Below are positions 35,021-47,171 of a stretch of 64,000 bases of DNA, in pieces. The stretch is taken from contig NC_071355.1 in NCBI RefSeq assembly GCF_943734655.1, positions 200,898,939-200,962,938 of the forward strand. The letters run 5' to 3'. A model generated the notes under the pieces. That model did no database searches and was not told the DNA's origin. It saw nothing but the letters and a program-made list of their open reading frames with translations. The first letter of the stretch is position 1. Every line of letters starts with the position of its first letter. The DNA comes from Sabethes cyaneus (Eukaryota; Arthropoda; Insecta; Diptera; Culicidae). A program made the translations under genes and the position numbers.

Positions 35021-36945
35021 ACTTACTTTTAAGTGGCTTGCCGTCCTAAGACAAAACCTGTTAAACAAGGGTACTTTAATTAACTCGGTTGTAAGCTAGA
35101 TTTGTTGAAGATCGTGCCCCATATCCGCTCGGATATCACCTTGTAGCGCTATTCCTTGAGCAGGCATGAGAGATCATCACCTTGACGAAGCCCTCTGTGT
35201 GTTTCGAATGAACTTGACAATCCACCCGAAATCCGAACACAGCACTGTGCACCATCTATCGTAGATTTAATCAGTTTGATGAGCTTCCTGCGGAAGTCCA
35301 TGATTTCCCATAGCTGTTTCCGGTCGATGGTATCATATGCGGCTTTGAAGTCAACGAACAAATGGTCAGTGGAAACTCTGTATTCACGAATCTGCTGGAC
35401 AATCTGCCGCAGTGTAAATATTTGATCCGTTGTAGACCGACCTTCGACGAGGCCGGCTTGATAAGTTCCCACAAATCGTTTTGCAATTGGTGATAGTCGA
35501 CGGAAAATTATTTGGGACAGCACTAGGCGGCATAGAGAACGGTGATCGCTCGATAGTTCTCATAGTCCAACTAGTCGCCCTTTTTATAGACCGGCCAGAT
35601 AACCCATCTTTCCACTCCTTCGGCAGCTGTTCGGTATCCCAAATTCTAACAATTAGCCGGCGCATAGCTGACACCTCTTCCCCTTTTATTGCACCGTCGA
35701 AATCGCTTTCCCCGCCGCCATGGTTCTCCTGTTGGGCGCCATTCAGGTGTTCGTCGAAGTGCTGCTTCACCTATTGGCCACCTCAGGATCGTCCGACATT
35801 CTTATCCCAACACATTTCGGCTCGCGGCACAAATCCTTTGCGAGATCCGTTCAATTTCTGGTAGAACTTTCGCGTTTCCTGAGAACGATGCAGCCGCTCC
35901 AACTCTGCTCTTCCAGGTGACGCCTTTTCTCCCAAAAGATTTGGTTTCGCTGCATCTTCTTCTGTTTGTGTTCTTCCACGTTCTGACGCATCTTGACTGC
36001 CTGAGCAGCGTTTTCCTCATCCATCACCCTCCTACACTCATCGTCAAACCAATCGTTCCGTTAATTCTATGCCACACGCCCGTTGGAGCTTTTCGCCACA
36101 CTGCTAATGGTTGTTTTATGGTGTTCCAACAATCCTCGAAAGGGGTTTCTTCCAGCTTGTCCTAGTCCGGCAGCACAGTTTCGAGTTGTTGCACACAACG
36201 GAGAGTTTTGGGCATATCTTCAGCATTACTAGGTAGTGGTCCGAGTCAGCGTTAGCGCTTCGACAATATCTGATGTCGATAATGCCTAAGAAGTCCGACC
36301 GTCGATCGAAACGTGGTCGATCTGTGATTCTGTTTGATTTAGTGACCTCCAGGTGTACTTGTGTAGGATTCTGTGCTGAAAGAAGGTACTACATACGTCC
36401 ATGTTCTTGGCGGCGGTAAAGTTGATAAATCTTAGGCCCCTTTCATTGGTCAGCTGGTTTATGCTGAACTCTCCAATCACCGGTTTGTATTCCTCCTCTG
36501 GCAGACCTGAGCATTGAAATCCCCGATGACGATCTTGATATCATGTTTTGGGCAGCGGTTGTATTCACTCTCCAACTGCAAGGAGAATTCATCGTCATCG
36601 GTACTCCTAAAGTGAGGGCTGTGCACGTTAATGATGCCTATATTGAAGAACCGGCCCTTGATTCTCAACCTACACATTCGAGTATTGATTGGTCACCGCC
36701 CAATCACCCGCTTCCGCAAGTCGCCCATCACTGTTGTCGCAGCTCTGGTGGATAGTATGTCCATCTCTGAACGTACGTAACGTTGAGTTCTTCCAGCACA
36801 CCTCCTGCAGCGGTACGACGTCGAACTTGTGGCTCTTCAATACGTCGGAGAGCACTCGAGTGCTCCCTTGGAAGTTGAGAGTTGGGCAGTTCCATCCACG
36901 TCCCGAGTTTCCAATCCACAGTTCTTTTTCGTCGCATGTGTCTCT
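35021..36945 (-). pseudogene. RTE-type LINE with internal deletion
   Basis: The minus strand begins with endonuclease blocks (RRKRTVDWKLGTW, VPLQEVCWKNS, KGRFFNIGIINVHSPH, HDIKIVIGDFNAQ, TWRSLNQTESQIDHVSIDGR). The reverse transcriptase follows: GTYQAGLVEGRSTTDQIFTL, FVDFKAAYDTIDRKQLWEIM, RISGGLSSSFETHRGLRQGD. After the motif B region (DDLSCLL) the frame stops and joins directly to the 3' end (about 35021-35100) with the AAGT tail seen at 7910. Motif C and the thumb are therefore deleted. Frameshifts also break the endonuclease. It is inactive. Confidence 0.85.
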
Positions 36946-37044
36946 TCTGATTGTTCCAGTCCGAACTTCCGTTTTCTTCGTTCCGTGCTTTAGTTTTTTT
37001 TTGTGGTTGCGACTAACAAAGCCTGCCAGGGGGTTGGTGAGAAT

Positions 37045-38052
37045 CTCGAAAGAGCATTTTCTTTAGAAATTCTTTCAGAAATTAGTTTTTCATAGTTAGC
37101 TTATATTGGTTGCATTTTACAAGAGTATATGGTCCTAGGCGATTATTGAAGGACTCAATACACATGTTTTTGCAGAAGGTTGCAAATCTCTAGGACCTTT
37201 CCTTACCCTTCTTAATGATCATCTTTTGTAGCAGGCCCAGATTTCTGTACACAGTTTACCGAACGCTCATACCCATTGATGGAGTTGAGCGGGATAGTTG
37301 TAATCCTGTGCCCCAATTCGGTACTACATGGTTTATAAAGCCAATGGCCGTTTTGGGATTTAGGCTCCATACCGGATATGGAGTAAGAAGGAAACTTCCT
37401 AAGAAGTTGTGCCTTGATAATTCAAGAGCTCCGCAATAGCAGAGCAGATGCACTGAACTTTCAGGTGCAGAGTTACAAAAGCGGCAGGTGTCGGATGATA
37501 CCTTGCCGATATTTTTTAAATGATAAAGAGCGGGGCTGTGTCCTGTTAGGAGTCCCGTGATTGTGCGTAGTTGACTACGAGTTAAATGGAGTAGTTTTTA
37601 AGCTACTGCAGGGTTTGGGTAAATAAACTGTTTGGCTTGTCTACAACCCTGTGTTTGATTCCAACGGGATACTATTTCTAGCTTTTCCCAAGTCATCAGT
37701 TCGCCTTTCACGGCGGATGTGGAGGTGCTCAGAAACGGTTCAGGACCAATAAATTGCTGAGCTGATCCTTGTCTTGCTAGGTTGTCAGCAAATTCATTGC
37801 CCTCGACTCCGCAGTGACCGGGCACCCAAAGTAATAAAACTTTTAAATATACAAAGCTTAATTTTTCCTCAACTTCACGAGTCAAAAGCGATAACTTTGA
37901 AAGGAAAGATCCTAGAGATTTGCAATCTTCTGTAAAAACGTGTATTTTGAGTCCTTCAATAATCGCCTAGAACCATATGTTCTTGTAAAGTGCAACCAAC
38001 ATAAGCTAACTATGAAAAACTAATTTCTGAGGAATTTCTTAAGAAAATGCTC
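37045..38052. repeat. Inverted repeats flanking a LINE fragment
   Basis: Arms 37045-37205 and 37892-38052 are reverse complements at roughly 90 percent by eye (for example TTAGCTTATATTGGTTGCA against TGCAACCAACATAAGCTAA). They enclose the RNase H LINE fragment at 37256-37885. Related single copies lie at 30610-30760 and 38380-38600. This is either one fold-back element interrupted by a LINE, or two opposed insertions. Confidence 0.65.
37256..37885 (-). pseudogene. LINE C-terminus: RNase H end and zinc-finger tail
   Basis: The minus strand reads WVPGHCGVEGNEFADNLAR (RNase H catalytic His and Asp), FIGPEPFLS, then TITGLLTGHSPALYHLKNIG, DTCRFCNSAPESSVHLLC (CCHC-like knuckle) and NPKTAIGFINHVVP. 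Every block has a counterpart, in the same order, in the intact frame at 61284-63356, so this is a diverged relative of that LINE. The reverse transcriptase is absent and one or more frame changes are present. Confidence 0.8.
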
Positions 38053-38379
38053 TATAGCTCTGTACTCAATAGAGATAGAAATGTGATTTCTTTAGGAAAC
38101 TTGTTTGCCTTTATATTTTCTATAACTTTGCCGAAGAAACTATGTGTCTATCTACTAACACAAAAGAATGGACGTGTATCGAGCGAATAGCGAACGGGAA
38201 ACACATAAAACGTATGCTTGCCGTACTCTCATTTGGGTGGTTGGGGACAAGCGGAACCCATACAAGTTTATAGTACTCGACTTAAGCTTTAAAATGAACT
38301 GCTGATTTCATAAATCCGCTTGCCCCATTTTACCCCATGGGCTCGTGAAGCTATGAAAATATATAACTTGAATATGCGA

Positions 38380-38600
38380 TAACTCAGCAAGTAAAGGTCC
38401 AAGAGATTCGCAGTCTTCTGCAAAAACGTGTATTTTGAGTGCTTCGATAATTGCCTAGAACATTGTACTCTTGTAAAATGCAACTAAGAAAAGCTAAGTA
38501 TGAAAAACCAATTTTTAGAGAAGTTTTAAAGAATATGCCCTAGAGTTCAGCACTCGATAAAGATATAAATTTTATTTCTTCAGCAAAGTTGCTTGTTTTT
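38380..38600. repeat. Dispersed repeat copy (same family as 37045-38052)
   Basis: It shares GATTCGCAGTCTTCTGCAAA, ACGTGTATTTTGAGTGCTTC and TTGTAAAATGCAACTAAG with the right arm at 37892-38052 and has the same orientation. The family is unidentified. Confidence 0.55.
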
Positions 38601-38750
38601 ACATTATTTACAACATTGCCCAAAAAACTAAGTCTATATTTCCTAACACAAAAAAGTTAATTTTTTATTTTCATTATAGTAAGCAAAGACTAACTTTTGA
38701 CAGTTTTAGGTTAAGGAGGATATTCATACGAACAAAAGTACTAAAGACTA

Positions 38751-41700
38751 GGGTAATTGATCTTGAATGGACCTATTTAGCGCTTTTTAACACCACCACT
38801 CGCACTCCTGCTCAATTTACTCGTCATTTATAAATAATATGTGGTGATGTTACTATTTGTTGGAAAGTACCACCTTTTTTCTACATTATCAGTACTTTAA
38901 AAATGTATAATTGATGAAACTTTTATTAAATATATCGTTTTTTGCCAAAGCCTTTTTTTGATCTTGAATTGGACCTATTTTTGATTTTGAAATGGACCTA
39001 AATTAGGATTGTCATAGTTTCTTCCATGTAAATGAACAAAATAATAACAAAGAATTTTTTTTTAATAGTACAACTATACTACTGTTATTTATTAATAGGA
39101 CACAAGGTTGAACAGCTTTTACCTTTCTTATACTCTGTTAGAAAAGTATGAAAGTCGGTTAAAAAATTTGAAATCGGTCATAGTCGCCGAGGGTCTTGTT
39201 TTTATGTCAGCCCAACAATTGAACAATGTTTCAGTGACTTGATATGCGTTGTGTATGTATCTGTGTGTGACATTTGTATATTGGAAATTTATTATTACCT
39301 GTTGTTCAGATATGGTTGAAACGACTTCCACGTCATAAAAAAATTATGTCGCCTATTAGTTTCAAAAATTTAAACCATTCATTAAAAATATGTAATATAA
39401 CTTGTATTAAACGTAGTTTATCGAGTTGGAGTTCGAGTTTTTATTTAGTGACTACATATTTCGAAAGGTCAGACTTTTACTGACGTAGGACTACGTCTTA
39501 CTGCAAAGCATCTAAAGGTTTGCGACAGCCCTTGTCGAACATTTTGAATATAAAACCGTTGCAATCGTGAAAAATTCGTTAATTAGTGGTAATTATTCAA
39601 TTTTTGACACATTTATATGCAATTTTTTCAGTTGAAAAATGGTCTAGATTTTGCCACGGTTTCGATTTTGGCAACATAGGCGACACGCATTTGTTGTCAA
39701 ATTCGAAATCATACTGTAAATGGTGCTTGAAATAATTAGACTTGGTAATTCTACTAGGTTTAAAGGTAAGCTTAGATACTAGGTTTTAATTTTAAATGAT
39801 AGTCGATGAAGAACTGTACCAGATAGAAAATAGGAAGTTTCAAAAATGAATACCTTAGATCTCAGAGTCACTCAATTTCGGTGGACAAGGAGGAATTAAT
39901 TTTGTCACAAGTCAGAGGGGAGAGGTGCTTAAAGAAAACTTTACATCCCCCAAGAAAAAAATCAGAGGGGTTGTGTATAAGATGCGACCACGGATGACGT
40001 AGTACAACGTTAGTCGGGTTGCATGATTTTGAATATTTTACTAAACTGATTTTTAATCTATCTGTCAATCGACCAAAAGGTGATGTGAAGTCAACCTGCT
40101 TACTTATCGGCGGAATATAAGGCCTTTGCAAAATATTTTTTAAGTTTTTGTCACCCCCCCCCCCCCCCTTTGGAAATTGGCTTGAAAAATCGGGGGGCTA
40201 AAAAAAATTTGGAGGATATGAGTATAAAATCAATTGTCCGTGGGCTCTGCAGCTTGAAAAACTCGAAAAATGACTGTACTTAACAATTCTAGCACGAAAC
40301 AGAAATGGAAATTTGAATTCGGAGTTTCCGAAAATCGTCCAAAAAAAATTCTCTCGTTTTTGTCTTCTTTTCGTACATTTTTGCATGCAAAATAATAACG
40401 TATATATTAAAAGCAAGAACAGATCTGGTTTTCACGCTTAAACTTTAAATAAAAATGCTTCAAAACCCATGTTTTTTGCTCGATTAAAAAATTCACTTTG
40501 CCCCCCCCCCCCCCCTTTAGTGGCCCAACACCGGAAACTTTATAAAATATTTGTAATGGCCTAATTTTACTTTATTCTGAGCCTCATAATTATTTTAACT
40601 AAACTAGAAAATTATCAAATACAATATTATTTTTTTAGGCCTATCCAGTTCGAAAATGGTCCAGATATTGATCCAAATTTTATATTTTCTGCCTTCACCT
40701 AATTTCTAAATCCTCCATTGACGCACAGATGATTTTATTGCCAAACCGGGTAATTTTGTAGGGCGGTTGGGCATCACAAAGTTTCACGAGGGAGAGGAAG
40801 TTGGCGTTTTTAACCATCAGAAGTGGCTGCTTCTTTTTACTCAGACGAGTCTGATTTTGTGACTACAGGATCCGGTTGAATTTTATTGGCCTTAGGGTTT
40901 TCGGTCAACGCGCTAAAGGTGTTTTGAAGCTTTGATATATGCTTGATTAACGTGTTTAAACTATTTCTCATCTGAGTTTTGTCAAAACTTAAACTTGCAG
41001 CAAAACTTTTTGCTGTATTTATATGGAAAATACAGGACGTTATTTGTCCATGAAAAAAATTTTGATTCCAACCATTTTTACGATGTTGCCCGTAGATAGT
41101 TAAGCAGGGATAACCACTTTAAATAGAGTTTAGAATATTAGCTTCGAAACTCAATTCGAAGTTCCAATATTAGAGTTTCCTATACAATAAAGCTATATAT
41201 AAATTTTCAGAATTGTATTCTCAAATAACTTGTTTCATTCTTCTGTGCATTACTATTAATGATACAAGAATTGTCCCGTTTAGTACAATTTGGGATTTTT
41301 GTTACATAGGGCGAACAAATTGGGAAAATTTTACTCTACTTATATAGATTACTTATATAGATTATATAGATTACACTTTTGCTTCGTGCTAAAACAAATA
41401 CGTAAAATTCAATTGAAAAATTTAAGTGTAACTGGTTTTGTGCTAAATGCAAATGAAGCAAAAATAGCTCTTTTTTAAGGGGCATAGTACCTTTTACATC
41501 ATATTTTTGCCTAATTTCAAATAATTTTTTCTCGATAACGCGAAAGGCAAATTGAATCGGGTTTTTTGCATTCGAAACATTGCATTTTATACTAATATTT
41601 GAAATTTTGTTTTCATAAGGGAACCTCTTCCCCTTGCCCCTACGGCTCCTTGAAGATAGTCGTTCAAAAAAACCATGAATTGCGGTACAATGGATTGGCG

Positions 41701-42673
41701 CTGGGGGGCTTATCCGAATTGCAAAATTCCAAAACGACATGAAAGAACATTAAATTATCTCGTGTTTGATCCATCCTTTTTTAGAATTCGAACACATAAC
41801 AAAATGGCGGACATTGCCCCCTTAACAGAAGTCAGTTAGTATCCCTCTTATCTTTTGATCCATCTTATCTTTTAATCAATGATGGTTAAAATTTTTGTAC
41901 AATACTGAGAATAAATTAAGTTTATATTGTTTTAAGCATAAAATGACATATGTTAGCTAACTAATTAGGAAGACTTTTTAGTTTCAAAACTAGAGGCTAC
42001 AATGTACAAACACTATGAAGCAACTACGAAAAAGGATGAGTGATAGTTAGTTTTATCAATATAATTAAGTTTTTATTTAGGCTATAAATCAAGCCTACTT
42101 TCAATATCCCGTGCTTATAGATTAATTATAAACGGAGATACTATAGTGACAACAAACAGTTTTATGGAATATACAACGGCGTGTTCGTTAGTGGTAGGCA
42201 ATGATAGCTACCGCCAGTGATGTCTCGGAGCGCAAAACTAGGTCCATTCTAAAATCAATACTAGGTCCATTCAAGATCAAAAAAGGGGGTTAACATTTTT
42301 AAGGAATTTGAAGATTTTACTGGTTTTACTGAACTTTTAAATACCTAAATTGAAATTACACATATTTTAGCATCATTTTAAGAGTATTGTTTTATTTCAA
42401 ACCAGAAGGGTTCCGGGTAGTAACAGTTTGAAAATGCTCTATGGTGACTGCCAAAACGCTGAAACCCAGCTACTTTTAAATAAGCGGCAATAAAGTGGTT
42501 TTGGCTATAATTTTAATTTAATTTTAGTATATTTACGTTCAGAAATGATTAAAGATAAACATAAAAGCTAAATACAGTACAAAGACTTGATAATTATATC
42601 CTAAAATTCTTATTTAAAAATAGGTCCATTCAAGATCAGAATTCGACTAGGTCCATTTCAAAATCATTTACCC
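38751..42673. mobile_element. 3.9-kb TIR element, TA target site, no transposase seen
   Basis: The ends read GGGTAATTGATCTTGAATGG (left) and GGGTAAATGATTTTGAAATG (right, reverse complement), each flanked by TA (38749-38750 and 42674-42675). A box TGATCTTGAATGGACCTA or TGATTTTGAAATGGACCTA recurs in inverted orientation inside both ends: at 38755, 38958 and 38980 on the left, and at about 42240-42290 and 42620-42660 on the right. The interior contains a nested MITE (40120-40562), AT-rich filler and no reading frame with a transposase domain. A TA target fits Tc1/mariner-like elements. The open frames up to 134 codons are not recognisable. Confidence 0.6.
40120..40562. mobile_element. Nested MITE with poly-C tracts near both ends
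   Basis: The inverted ends AGGCCTTTGCAAAATATTTT (left) and AGGCCATTACAAATATTTTA (right, reverse complement) enclose about 440 bp. A C homopolymer of about 16-18 bases lies near each end (about 40147-40164 and 40500-40515), both on the plus strand. A single eroded end of the same family lies at 7905-7970. There is no coding potential. Confidence 0.6.
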
Positions 42674-42674
42674 T

Positions 42675-43075
42675 ATATTTATTTTGAAACGATGATTCTA
42701 CAATTGATGAAGGGACGGTAAGGGAAAGTAATGAAGAAGGATTTTTTCGGGAATGAAGGGGAAGGGTGGAAAGGAAGGGGGGGGGGGAGGGGGTAATAGG
42801 TAGCTATGGCTAACAAGTTGTCGTTGTGACTCCTATCTTTTGTCCAATGCTGGAAGGTGCATGGGTCGAACCAAGCTGTAATCAGAGATTATAACCGCAC
42901 CTTCCAGCATTGGACAAAAGATAGGAGTCACAACGACAACTTGTTAGCCATAGCTACCTATTACCCCCCCCCCTTCCTTTCCACCCTTCCCCTTCATTCC
43001 CGAAAAAATCCTTCTTCATTACTTTCCCTTACCGTCCCTTCATCAATTGTAGAATCATCGTTTCAAAATAAATAT
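42675..43075. repeat. Near-perfect 400-bp palindrome
   Basis: Arms of about 180 bp (42675-42860 and 42897-43075) are reverse complements with essentially no substitutions, differing mainly in the length of a G/C homopolymer. The loop is 36 bp. The left arm begins at the TA flanking the 3.9-kb element. It could be a very young hairpin element, a replication-derived inverted duplication, or an assembly artefact. Confidence 0.85.
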
Positions 43076-43710
43076 TAATATATGCCTGACCGCATTTCAA
43101 GGTCATGACTAAAGTCACGAGTTTGGTCAACTAAAGACTATAAAAAATGATAAAATAAAAACAAAAGAAACTAGGAAAAAAGTTCCGCTTTTCGCCCTTT
43201 TGGACCACTGTGCGACGGTGCGCATTATTCAGTCGTTTACCAGCCCAATACAAACAACATGAGAAACCTTTTTTTGTGCAGCTAGGTTAAATGTTACACT
43301 GTGATCGACTGCTGTGAATTGGTAAGAGATCAGAATCGTGGGATTCAAGCTAAAGATTCACAGTTTGTCAAGATCTGTACAGACCGTGATCTGTGCGTGT
43401 GGCTATAGCTCGCAAATTTGATCAAAATCGCTGATTTTTCATTCCTGATCCGAATACTAATAGATGATTTGGATGTCCGAACGAAATACTTACTTCGGTA
43501 TCGGGAAATCGTAATGTTGGTGAGATTGTTCCATTTATACTACTACAATTTTTAATTCCACAGATAAAGCCATATTTATAATACTTTGCATGACAAATTC
43601 AAGGGAGGGTAACAATACAGGGGCATTATATGAGTGGAAGACTGGAGAAAAAGTGAGTAATCCATCTGAATCATTAAGAGAAATATATCTAAGGCAATTA
43701 TGCCTAAAGG

Positions 43711-43821
43711 GCCGAACAGAATGCTGCATCAACGCTTCCGTCAGCGTCAATCTGACTGTTAACTAATAGGAAAACTGTCAGTATAACGCTGACGGACGCG
43801 TTGACGCAGCATTCTGTTTGA
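43711..43821. mobile_element. Small hairpin element
   Basis: Arms 43711-43760 and 43771-43821 pair with a few mismatches (GAACAGAATGCTGCATCAAC against its complement in the right arm). The loop is about 10 bp. No target duplication was clear. Probably a small MITE. Confidence 0.55.
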
Positions 43822-45364
43822 CTCTTAACGCCGCCATGCTTAATGGAGTACACCCATTTGTGCTAATCAAAAACTGTAGTTTTCAAGGCAATCAAAAAGA
43901 TCCGGAAGAGTTAAACATGAATTTTTTAGCAAATATTCATAGAAGTGGAAAACGAATCCACTGTGCAGGAGCAAATCGTTCAAGTAAAACTCAATCTGGA
44001 GAAATCGGTTAGATCATGGGTTGTGTTCATTTGACCGAAAGAAAACGCCATAGAAATTTCATGGCTTAAGCATTGTTATTCAATCGTGACCGAATTTTTA
44101 AACTGCGTGCCAGTGTGTCAGGCTTCAAGGTAGCAAGCAGGACTGATGCTTGTGAACGTTTTACATGGGAGTGTCACGTGTACTATTCTTGATCGCATAA
44201 TAGAGATTGGCAGGGTGGTCAGTGATTCTAGTCTGATCCTCAAGGACCTTCTGGACTGTGGGATTGGCTGATGCAAGTATTTCAATGGCCAGTCAGTAAC
44301 ATAAAATATCACTTGAAAACTGTACCAAAGCAGCGCAAGCACCATCACGCTCGTTTCTAGTGACTTTTGTCGGATTTTTTCTGCCCAATCGCGTATGTGT
44401 GGGCAGAATTTCGTCCGCCTTTAGGCTTCTTTCACCTTCACTCGATGCATTTGGGTAATATGGCCACCTAGTCTTGCAATAAGGCATAGCACGGTAAGTG
44501 TGGAAAAATAAACAAAAGTTTAGTAAAACTAGGGCAAAACAAATATCTGGATTTTTTTTATATTTTCTATAATAAAATACTAATTCATTTCCGTCGGCGC
44601 CGGGTTTTCTTACTGGAAAAAGTTAGAGACAAAACCACAGTTAAACTGACGACTCAGTATCTATCTATATCTATTTGCAAAGTAGAATTGATAAAAAATA
44701 TTTAGTTTTTCAAATGGTTCCAAAAAAGAAACAACTCACCGTGCATCGTTTGCTATACTGTTATGCTTCTAATGAAGTTAATGTATTTGATTATTATAAT
44801 TATTAACAACCTTACGTTGTTGGTGCACACTGTCGGCATCTTGCTCGGGGTAAACGTCTACTGTTGATTCTGCCTACTGCAAACGTTTCGAGCAGTACGG
44901 CAATCATCTTTTTTGCATGTTTATTGTCCAAATTGGTTTGTGCCGTTGTATCGAGACGGCTGTCAAGCTCCTAGGGATTATTAAAAGTAATTCTTATTGT
45001 GTTGTTATTTCTTCAGTTGCCAGGATGAAACCGGCAAGGGTGCATGACCTGGGTAATGATTGAATTTGGCGAGTGTGCAGTGTGAATGTGAATAATTGGC
45101 CAAAGTTTGCAAATTTATTAATTAGACAGAATCCCTTTGGCTAGTCCGGTGCAGGGTATTTATGATGTGCAGAAACACTGTACAGTTTCTGTACTTACTT
45201 GATTACAGTCTAGCATGAATCCTGCTAGCTTTGGAACTTCGTAAGATCAAGGTACTTCATTAGTTTTCTATTTGCGAGTACAAACGAGCTTCGTGAGACG
45301 GTATCTAGAATAAATGCTTTCCCCCAGTAATTGGTTTATTTAGTTGGTTTAATCTTTCTCCCAG

Positions 45365-45412
45365 CACGCCGATTCGATGAACCGATGTTGTGCATCTGAG
45401 GTCCAAGAGGTG
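45365..45412 (+). other. Candidate 48-nt internal exon
   Basis: A pyrimidine tract ends in CTTTCTCCCAG at 45364, followed by 48 nt and then a consensus donor, GTAAGT, at 45413-45418. The segment is open in only one of three frames (16 codons, phase 0), beginning His-Ala-Asp and ending Gln-Glu-Val. Both splice signals are good, but such a short match arises by chance fairly often, and no homology is recognised. Confidence 0.25.
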
Positions 45413-46110
45413 GTAAGTGGTTTATTTGCACACTCTGCCAGCTCTCGTTCATTATATTATGTTTTCTGTTGTAGGTTTTTCATTAGGCGTAAAGTTTTTT
45501 GTCCTTACACAATTTTTACTCCGTAGGAAATGGTTGAATTTGACCAACTGATAGTATCCAATAAAGCTATCTGGGCCAGCTTAACATGTACTTTGGATAT
45601 TCCGATGAAAATTGTTGATGATTTCTAGCGCAAGAGTGTCAATTTTATATGTAGATATAAAATTAAAAATGGAAATGACTACGCAAAATCTACCAGGTGG
45701 TCCAGTGGTAATCATTAGCAGCTGCTAAGATTATCAATCACAAACTCCACTATTATTATGTGTCATGATGACTATTATGGCATCCAAGGGGTTTTTTTTG
45801 TCTGATCAGCAAAATTACTGCTGAGGATGTAAAAAGAAAAAACAATAGTAAAATCATTCGCATTACTAATGATAGAAACACACATAATAGATGCTGAAAA
45901 TTTTCCCAACATTGTTTCCCCAGCGGTTCCAACATTGTCGGTGTCAGTCGCATATAATTTACGGCCGTCAGCTCGAAAAACTGTGGCACCCAGGCGTATA
46001 GCTTATACCAACAGGACACGGTAGACGAGAAGGCCGGTGAGCTCTAAATGTCTTTCAATCTGCTAGTTTATGTTTATATGTTATTATTTATGCGCTTGAT
46101 TTCCTTCCAG

Positions 46111-46233
46111 TACCGGATCGACCCGAGAGAAGTCCCTGGTTCTCTTCAACGCTCCGGGACGAATTTAAGTGACACCATCAATGGGTCGCCGTTCCGAAAG
46201 ATATGGGTACTAAAAATTCAACGGAGCAATTAA
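46111..46233 (+). other. Candidate terminal exon
   Basis: A pyrimidine-rich tract, TGATTTCCTTCCAG, ends at 46110. It is followed by 40 open codons (YRIDPREVPGSLQRSG at the start, SPFRKIWVLKIQRSN at the end) and a TAA at 46231-46233. The stretch has more balanced codons than its surroundings. No family was recognised and no clear donor is present, so it would have to be a last coding exon. It may be chance. Confidence 0.2.
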
Positions 46234-47171
46234 CTTTGCGGGCAAACCGACAAAACAGATTTGTGCTGCACCCCGCCGGGGCGGGAGATAATTTTATTGG
46301 TTTCGAAAAGACTTAGCATGCAGATCGCGCGGCAAGACACCGCCCACGCGATCCCGCACCGCTGAGGTGACAAGGTTTTAATTGTTGAACAACTTATAAG
46401 TGTGCAGAGTAATGATATTGAACAAACAGCAATTCCGCAGCTGCGTGGAGTTAATTGAAAATTGATGGGAATAATTTGTAACGCAAACGTTTCGCTTTGT
46501 GCGTGCATCGGTTGATTACAATTAGCAAACGCTCTGTATACGACGCTGTCCGACTTCCAGGTAAACAGTTTATGCAATCCGGCCAAATTAGGTCAAATCG
46601 GTGCATGATTTTTATAATCTTCGTGATCTGCTTCCGGCTGTGTTGGAGGTGTCTGGGACTGTGTTTTTCATGCCGGGTAACAAGCTATAATAGCTTGTTT
46701 ATTGCATATTGACTATTACGAGATTTTCAGCACTTGTAATGTTAATTATCATTCAGCAATTTATTGAGATTTGCGACCTGAGTTCATTAGTGTAATTGGT
46801 AGATTTAAAAATGAAAAGCAGATGAGTGGTCTATCCGACCTTTTACTCACCGTTCGAAGGATAAATACTCATATTTATGTTTCAATGGTTTACCGGATAG
46901 GTATATGACTTTTTAATATGCCCTTATTTCATGTAGAAAGGCACTCGACAACCAATAAGTGATACTGTTAATTGCTTTTTTATTTTTAGTCACCGTAATA
47001 CTGTTATTAATACTGCTAATTGCATTTAGTGTAGCTCATACGTAGCAAGAAAAGGTAAACGAATCTTGTGCAGAGTGTTACGATCAAAATTTGGTCGACC
47101 TAACTTAGTGCATTTCTTTTAATTGAGCATTTAAAAGAAAAGCTGATCATTCCTCAATTCAATTTTGATCA

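Larger units (their letters stand above)
43830..47171. other. Unique sequence with exon-like signals
   Basis: No transposon protein or strong repeat was recognised in about 3.3 kb. It contains the two weak exon candidates listed separately and a splice-like TTTCTTCAG with GGGTAATG nearby (about 45019-45054). It is the most gene-like stretch in the window, but I cannot name a gene. Confidence 0.35.

Noticed and set aside
46230..46586. 118-codon minus-strand frame
   Set aside because: Several Cys and hydrophobic runs but no recognised family and no conserved-looking motif.
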